The position numbers and the translations under genes were made by a program. 64,000 bases of DNA from Rhyzopertha dominica (Eukaryota > Arthropoda > Insecta > Coleoptera > Bostrichidae), in assembly GCA_025024175.1 (NCBI GenBank), contig QCXZ01000001.1, forward strand, positions 9,548,001 to 9,612,000, read 5' to 3'. Positions 59,901 to 64,000 of the stretch are shown here, in pieces (the stretch's first letter is position 1; each line of letters starts with the position of its first letter). Under the pieces are notes generated by a model, which was given only the letters and a program-made list of their open reading frames with translations, did not search any database and was not told where the DNA came from.

Positions 59901-60644
59901 GCGGTAAATATCAAGTTGTTTGTTAATGCATGGTAGTATACTACAGACAACGCTGCTGCAGAAGTTACTGACTATTTAAATGATGTGGAAATTTCTGCCA
60001 TGGAGTATGTTGAAACGGCGCATTAGGAAAAGGGATCGTCTACCATAAAATTCTGGTCAAACAAGAGATGCAGCAGAATGGGATAACGTTCCTCAAGAGA
60101 AGTTCAAGACTTAATTACCCGAATGCAACAAACGCCCAGAGCTGTTGCTGTACAGCAAGAGGGCAGAACGTCAGCTACTTCCTGTTGTATCAAGAATAAG
60201 TGCTTGCAACCAGAAATTTATTATAAAAACGACTTGTATCTACCTAGTATGTGTCAATTTTGTTGGATAAGACAAATCTAGATAATTTAAAAAGCTGGTG
60301 AACCATTTGCTTACATTATCAGTATTCAATACACTCTTCCATGCATAAACATGATCCCTACTCACCCTTATCAAGTGGTGTTTCCTCCCCAAAGGTGGCA
60401 GTCTGAATATCCTGCACCAGTACAGGGTATCTCCGAGCGACGGTGGCTCCACGGCCGGATTTCGCAATTCCCACACCCGGGCAGTCTCCTCAGGACTGGG
60501 AGTGTCTTGGTCAGCTCTCTGGAGGAGGTACAGAGACTGCGTCCCGCGGGACTCCACGTCGTGCTGGGGCAGCGACCTGGGGCCCACGGCGCCGCCTGCG
60601 GGCTCCTGCTGGTGGAAGGCCCACAGGACCCGCATGGTGTCGTT
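47697..60644 (-). CDS. MOXD1: MOXD1/DBH-like copper monooxygenase, 5' incomplete (four exons)
   Basis: Join of 60644-60366, 51934-51105, 50509-50341 and 47993-47697. Introns have GT donors and AG acceptors and phases 0, 2 and 0, giving 524 residues and a stop. Domain order: end of DOMON (residues 1-45), copper type II monooxygenase N-domain (about 55-200), C-domain (about 205-350), a Cys-containing tail and a hydrophobic C-terminus. Catalytic relatives hydroxylate small amines or peptides with ascorbate in the secretory pathway; the substrate of MOXD1-type proteins is not established. Human MOXD1 is about 613 residues, so roughly 100 N-terminal residues (signal peptide and most of DOMON) are encoded beyond the window. 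Three copper ligands are substituted (Gln107, Lys258, Thr333), so catalysis is doubtful. Family assignment is firm; orthology to olf413 versus other insect MOXD1 homologues is not settled. Confidence 0.88.
47994..50340 (-). other. Intron c-d of the MOXD1-like gene (2347 bp)
   Basis: No gene or clear transposon inside. The stretch 49880-50310 is GC-richer and may be regulatory. Two single Ns lie near 49426-49436. Confidence 0.6.
50341..50509 (-). CDS. MOXD1: MOXD1-like gene, exon c
   Basis: 169 bases: one base completing the split Ala codon, then 56 codons. Acceptor is TTATTTTGCAG, donor is CTACCG/GTGAGTG. It encodes GSNPVRISAPPELAGMTLES followed by a region with DWDNQFQNFQEATMKGSFKP and a Cys (LCWTSQ). 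In MOXD1 the equivalent region links the second copper domain to the C-terminal tail. The phase fits exons b and d exactly. Confidence 0.85.
50510..51104 (-). other. Intron b-c of the MOXD1-like gene (595 bp)
   Basis: Non-coding, AT-rich, no repeat recognised; GTAAGT donor and polypyrimidine-poor but canonical TTTTGCAG acceptor. Confidence 0.7.
51105..51934 (-). CDS. MOXD1: MOXD1-like gene, exon b (both copper domains)
   Basis: 276 codons plus two bases, between acceptor TTTCTATTTCAG and donor AACGC/GTAAGT. It starts YEPLRGIGTGDGLQHVVLYE, where QH replaces the HH copper pair. It then has VASWARGSEGFSFPPEAGYP, YYLLETHYSSP (third CuA-site His retained), GLRLYYTPELRRHDAGV, IPPGQQ, and GHCVGEC. 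VVMKTHRIGR has Lys in place of the first His of the H-T-H pair, LPGDHLITECTYNS follows, and GGLTSREETCLVMGLYYPR has Thr in place of the Met ligand. One codon (TNC, residue 253) is ambiguous. Homology runs the whole length with no frameshift, so the substitutions occur in an otherwise intact exon. Confidence 0.92.
52830..52935 (+). pseudogene. Short LINE RT fragment
   Basis: The plus strand reads QFVKTDVIDEDKSSGIPQGT followed by RLGTL, matching the V......SGVPQGS.LGPLLF motif B neighbourhood of Jockey/I-like RTs. Nothing recognisable extends on either side; a very short relic. Confidence 0.5.
54319..56560 (-). mobile_element. Degenerate RTE-like LINE (endonuclease plus RT)
   Basis: Minus strand, in order: endonuclease remnant GRHEKTTEYGLYMIEFAVES and NFRTVSAYLRHKEIAKGM..TLDG with FWM.EHTEGQ (APE-type nuclease end, about 56440-56200). 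Then RT motif A VTVNDFKQAYDTIKRKQLYK (about 55200-55145), RLRQGDSL (motif B, about 55075), and YCFERVATFKYLSTTKS.I. The C-terminal block is RRIDWLGHLERMLKERVYKK (about 54540-54480). Many stops and frameshifts exist. It lies in an intron of the MOXD1-like gene in the sense orientation. RTE assignment is from the DFKQAYD and RL.WLGH..RM blocks. Confidence 0.75.
56740..57395 (-). pseudogene. Tc1/mariner-type transposase relic
   Basis: The N-terminal part (57385-57131) has MSKRDVANISKL, KRDTMTISPKSGRPRVFNQL (HTH and GRPR linker). A degraded middle follows (RKAPKY..A.LE.I.RCCRA, then RRVYF). The catalytic part is IVMDDEKHFTLSNSEMKGND, containing the first catalytic Asp in MDDE, then FLKLASSLSIDAFEAK and ADDEIMLWPDLGKS (second catalytic region WPDL). 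A frameshift and stop lie between 57130 and 57061, and the C-terminus after WPDL is missing. It differs from the Tc1 at 22 kb and the mariners at 31.6 and 59.1 kb. Confidence 0.7.
59110..59470 (+). pseudogene. mariner transposase relic
   Basis: The plus strand reads FLNRTTTMDEAWIYLYDPGT and KQQSKDCRHSGSPRFKQIRM, the TMDETW.H.Y.PESK.QS.QW block with the first catalytic Asp. KSTEN follows (KSAGK region). After a decayed middle it has HHPPNLTSSD (HPPYSPDLAPSD, last catalytic Asp retained) and KSLKGRKLSSKKEVMEAV (the K..L.G..F.S.EEV..AV tail). The middle with the second Asp is largely lost and stops interrupt. Irritans-like mariner. Confidence 0.7.
59935..60200 (+). pseudogene. Tc1-like transposase C-terminal fragment
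   Basis: The plus strand gives AAAEVTDYLNDVEISAMEY (compare ...R..QEYL...I..MEWPA.SPDLNPIEH). After a gap comes AEWDNVPQEKF. In the next frame VQDLITRMQQTPRAVAVQQE and GRTS complete the C-terminal EWD.IPQ..IQ.LI.SM.RR..A.....GG.T block of Tc1. The catalytic SPDLNPIEH segment is deleted. It complements in coverage the N-terminal Tc1 piece at 22.1-22.7 kb, but the two are unlinked. Confidence 0.65.
60366..60644 (-). CDS. MOXD1: MOXD1-like gene, exon a (end of DOMON, start of Cu2 domain)
   Basis: 93 codons, phase 0 at both ends, between acceptor CTCTTTCCAG and donor AGG/GTGAGTAG. It begins NDTMRVLWAFH (C-terminal DOMON strand) and contains RGTQSLYLL and TLYWCRIFRLPPL, the start of the copper monooxygenase N-domain. 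It ends KHHLIR, which leads into YEP in the next exon as in DBH and MOXD1. This exon is strikingly GC-rich against its surroundings, which makes long overlapping frames appear on the opposite strand; those are not genes. Confidence 0.88.
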
Positions 60645-62889
60645 CTGGAAAGAGAAGAGGGAGGAAATTAGAAGGTTTATAATGAGAAGAACAATATTCT
60701 TTTTCATCATTCAGCGACTTTGAGGTACGAAAAAACGAAAGAAAAACAGAATATTGCAAAACACATATAGTACAAATGCTTTATCGTGTCCATTAATATC
60801 AGAATTTCTTTTATTATGCTCGTTATTCAAGGCATCTACAAAACATTGCAAAAAAAATATCACAATTGCAAACAGATAGGGGAGAAAAATCGTGCGAAAC
60901 TGGAGGATCCTGTACAAAAGCGCTTGTTTCCGTTTGAAAGATAAACAGCTGCTCAAATGGGAACATTGCTTGACCCAAGATTTATAAAGATGGTTTTAGA
61001 ATATCAAATCCGCATTAGGATTTGTGGAACAAAAATGAGTCAAGTTCATTGTTCTCATTTATGGATAATAAAATGCGGCAGAAATAAAATCGTCAACAAC
61101 TGGTGTATTTATAAGGAAAGTCAGAGTTAAGCCCCAGGTACAGAACCACTCCATATTTGGAAAGTAATGCTTTGCCATTATTTGAATTTTTTACATTTAA
61201 ACTCTTGGTAGTTACATGCAAATAGCTTCAGACTTCTAAAACTACTCGCTACTTTATAAATATCTTAATATCTATGCATTCCAGCGTCATCAGTTGAATC
61301 TGAAAGACTCAATGAATAATCTCAGAAGGGAGGCGTTATTCAGCTCGTGTCTTATTAAAATGTTTCAACACTGAATTTTTTATGTTGTATCTCATTATCC
61401 ACTATAGATATTCTCCACCACTACTTCCGAAGGTTATGTTTGCAAAATGTTCTTAAACAGCTGATCAATTATCATCAGAAAGCTACCAACTTGACGTCCT
61501 GGAAGTATTGTGATATTTATCGTAGTCGTTATTTTGTGTGGTAAATGAGTGAGAACGAACATCATAGAGGCATATTTAGCGCAGTTTGTACAACAACCTG
61601 GACACGCTAAAATATTCGCACTGTATTACAACCCCTCAATCCAAAGCCAGCAAAGCAGCTCCACTTATTCCAAACTTTATCGAGTTCTTTCGTCGATAAC
61701 CATCAGAACGCGCGCATTCGCGAATGATTCCGCATTTCTCCGCATTGTACGGGCCGCTATCGCGCCATCGATTCCCGCCTGACAGGCCCTAAATAGACTC
61801 CGGGTCAGCCGGCTTCAAAGGGGGTGTCTAGCCCCCACAGCGGATTTCTAAAGTCGGTGATTATCTAACATTTGTTTGACGCGTTATTCATCTCTTGTCA
61901 GGGCGACCCTCGAGAGCTAATGGCCGTCCCGAATTCATCACCGTGACTAGCACATATCTGCGGAAACCGCGACTTAAGGAAGGTGCCAGAAAAACGGTGA
62001 CAGTTTAATGGTAGTTTAGGAGCAAAAACATATGGTCCGGGGAGGCTCTTAAGAGAGACTGGATCAATTACTTATGTTTGCGTTTCTTCCTCTGGAGGGG
62101 GCCTGGACTGGAATTATGTCGTGTGCTGGATAAATATTTGGCGAAGCTAAAACTGGTATCGATTTGTTTGAGATCATTAGCGAGACGATTTGTTTAGGGT
62201 GAGAGGTCTATTTTTGATACAAAAACAAAGAATGGGGAAAAGATGTTTCATCATAGGATCTCGCAAAGTTGACAAAGGTGCCATGGCATTATAAAGTCTA
62301 ATATCTGCAGTAGAAGAAGTCTCTAAAATTAACTCGCGCTGAAATATTGATAGGTATAAACTCCTTTTGAATTTGTAAGACTACGTTACCACCATGCCGA
62401 TCAACGGCGGACTTGCTAAACTTGAAATAATCCAGGATAACGACGGGTCAAATATGGCGGATGGCAACTAAATTGTAAGATTTGAAAGTTTATAGTGGTT
62501 ATAGCGATTTGTGAATGTTCTCAGCAATTTTGTTTTTCTATTTTACGTTGTTTGGAGCCATTACGAAACGCAAACTTCATTAACCAGTGTTGGTATCACC
62601 AAAAAACCCTTAGTGAGTATCTATGGGTAGCTCCACTTAAAAGGATAACAATGAACGAAATGGCCCTCTTTAGAAAGAGGACGATAGATGTTTCAAACGT
62701 CACCAGTAGATGGGAGCAGCTTACAAGTGTAAGAATTTTACATTATTTGCTCTATTTTATCATCTTATCATGCCTTGTAAAAATTTACACTTAGCCAATT
62801 TAAACATGACCGGTAAAATTCCCCTAATTTTGGTTTTTATTAAATTCCTCAAAAATTTCTCGCAAAATAAAAAAAAACCATAAAATTGA
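60645..62889. other. Intron or upstream flank of the MOXD1-like gene
   Basis: No exon recognised upstream of exon a. Preceding exons are expected beyond the window. The stretch 61640-61990 is GC-richer and transposon-free and could be regulatory. A 99-codon plus frame at 62495-62794 has no domain. Confidence 0.45.
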
Positions 62890-63190
62890 AGTATGCAGTT
62901 GCATGCCAATTTGTCAGGCTACAGGTCACTTCCTTTAGGAAGTATTATAGTACCGGTTAAGGCAGCTAGGTGGCTTTGTCATCATATCAGTGTAATGCTG
63001 ACAGATGGCATTGCCATCTAAATTCTTACTTACTTCATACCATCATTGCTTTGGTATATAGGCAAAACCAGTTCTATGCCGTGCTGTCTGCACTAGACCT
63101 AAACTGCACTGATTAGCTGTAATGACAGCGAAATAAATCTATCTGCAGTTGGTTGCCGTGCAGACAGCACATCATAGACATGCATTTTAA
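62890..63190. repeat. Modular hairpin repeat, copy 4 (A-B-C)
   Basis: The A module (62892-62953: GTATGCAGTTGCATGCCAAT, then GGTCACTTCCTTTAGGAAG) is followed by the B module with GGCAGCTAGGTGGC. B ends in the palindrome AGATGGCATTGCCATCT (63003-63019). Next is the linker TTTGGTATATAGGCAAAACC and the C module large hairpin (63075-63178; GTGCTGTCTGCA opposite TGCAGACAGCAC). The B-C junction is the reverse complement of the left part of copy 2 at 12.2-12.3 kb, and the A-B order matches copy 3. Confidence 0.7.
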
Positions 63191-64000
63191 TGTAATAAGC
63201 CTCTTTGTCGCACTCGACTCGTTTTGTAAACGTTGGATGTGTGCAACAAGATGGCGCCTTATGAAACTAGCTTTTTAATATTGTATTTAATAGGGAACAA
63301 TAGTATGGACGTAAAAACGAAACATTACTTAAATGATCAAAACTATGTCCATGGCATAACCCCTACACCAAGATCAAGAATGTTGATGATTTCGAATGTC
63401 TAAAAACATATGAAATTAAATTCTGTCGCTTCTTAGTAATTGATCACAAATGATAAAGCCATATACATATGTAACTTTAGAGCAGTTTGATAGATTTGTT
63501 AAATCTTCTGATGAGTGTGGAGGTTTCTTCTGCCATTATAGCTTACAATACAGTATTAACAACTCACGAGTCTGCGAAAATGGGATATTTGCAAGAAGCT
63601 TGACGGCACCACCCACCACGCGTATTTATTAGACTTGCAGTTGCTTCGTTCTGCCATTATTTAACAAAAACTGGCTGACAGAATCTGAGTGATTCTCTTT
63701 GTTTAGCTGTGTTTGAAAGGGTCAGGTCAAGTGAGGTTTCACTCGGGGAAATTTTCTATACCTGCTTATGTTTGCTGTACTAAAACTAATCTAGGAAAAT
63801 TTGGTTTGGTTCTTTCTTATTCTGACTGTTTAAAAAAATCTGAAATAATGACACTGTATCGCGAGTTATCCTCTACATGCGTCATAAGATTTAGCGGACG
63901 TCGCAGCTTGCAACTCTTAAAGGAACATCCTTCCAGCACATTGATCAAAAAGGAGCTTCCGAACAGATACTTAGCAGTACTTTATTGTTTAACGAAAGTA
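63191..64000. other. No gene recognised
   Basis: AT-rich, only short frames (longest 60 codons at 63450-63632), no known motif. Confidence 0.4.

Larger units (their letters stand above)
51935..60365 (-). other. Intron a-b of the MOXD1-like gene (8.4 kb)
   Basis: The intron hosts at least five transposon relics listed separately (52.8, 54.3-56.5, 56.7-57.4, 59.1-59.5 and 59.9-60.2 kb). A GC-richer patch lies at 53880-54300. At 53598-53668 is a small inverted repeat with ATACAGAGTG/CACTCTGTAT ends (possible 70-bp MITE). On the minus strand 58156-58202, CACTGATGAGGCTAAGTGCT followed by AGCACGAAGAAA has a perfect CTGATGA and a closed stem but no proper GAAAC or cleavage triplet. Confidence 0.65.

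Noticed and set aside
60351..60723. Three long plus-strand frames (73-106 codons) over 60.35-60.72 kb
   Set aside because: They are opposite-strand shadows of the GC-rich MOXD1-like exon a; the minus-strand translation has clear DOMON and Cu2 monooxygenase homology and splice sites.
1..64000. CRISPR array or prokaryotic operon
   Set aside because: No regularly spaced short repeats and no bacterial gene organisation; the sequence is clearly eukaryotic.

Overview
This looks like nuclear DNA from an insect or closely related arthropod. It is AT-rich with short GC-richer islands, has long spliceosomal introns, and carries many decayed eukaryotic transposons (Penelope-like, RTE and Jockey/I-like LINEs, Ty3/gypsy, MULE, several Tc1/mariner lineages). 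There are no prokaryotic operons and no recognisable rRNA or tRNA gene. Single Ns are scattered through it, as in a draft assembly. The order cannot be fixed from sequence alone.

The one gene I can model with confidence lies on the minus strand between 60644 and 47697. It is the 3' part of a copper type II, ascorbate-dependent monooxygenase of the dopamine beta-hydroxylase/MOXD1 family (insect relatives include Drosophila olf413). Four exons (60644-60366, 51934-51105, 50509-50341, 47993-47697) join with consistent phases and consensus splice sites into 524 residues ending at a TGA. They cover the end of the DOMON domain, both copper-monooxygenase domains and a C-terminal hydrophobic tail. The first exons must lie beyond position 64000. 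Three of the six expected copper ligands are substituted (His to Gln, His to Lys, Met to Thr), so the product may be a pseudoenzyme.

The rest is the region 3' of this gene (1-47.4 kb), its introns and its upstream flank. By region: a Penelope-like element (1-1245); a DUF4817-type transposase relic (3.2-3.7 kb); a cluster of TAATTA palindromes (6.2-7.0 kb); a second Penelope endonuclease (12.7 kb); MULE (21.4 kb) and Tc1 (22.1-22.7 kb) relics; gypsy RT (26.6-26.9 kb); a hammerhead-ribozyme-like fold (28.67 kb); LINE and mariner relics (29.2-34.0 kb), with a 1147-bp inverted-repeat transposon nested in one LINE; a related transposon (37.4-38.5 kb); a perfect 213-bp tandem duplication (41.5-41.9 kb); and an interrupted Penelope element (42.7-45.0 kb). 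Intron 1 of the gene (8.4 kb) holds an RTE LINE and several Tc1/mariner relics.

A dispersed modular hairpin repeat occurs at four places (7.9, 12.2, 17.9 and 62.9 kb). Its small palindromes differ between copies by paired changes that keep the stem. With the altered copper sites and the hammerhead fold, this is the most unusual content of the window.
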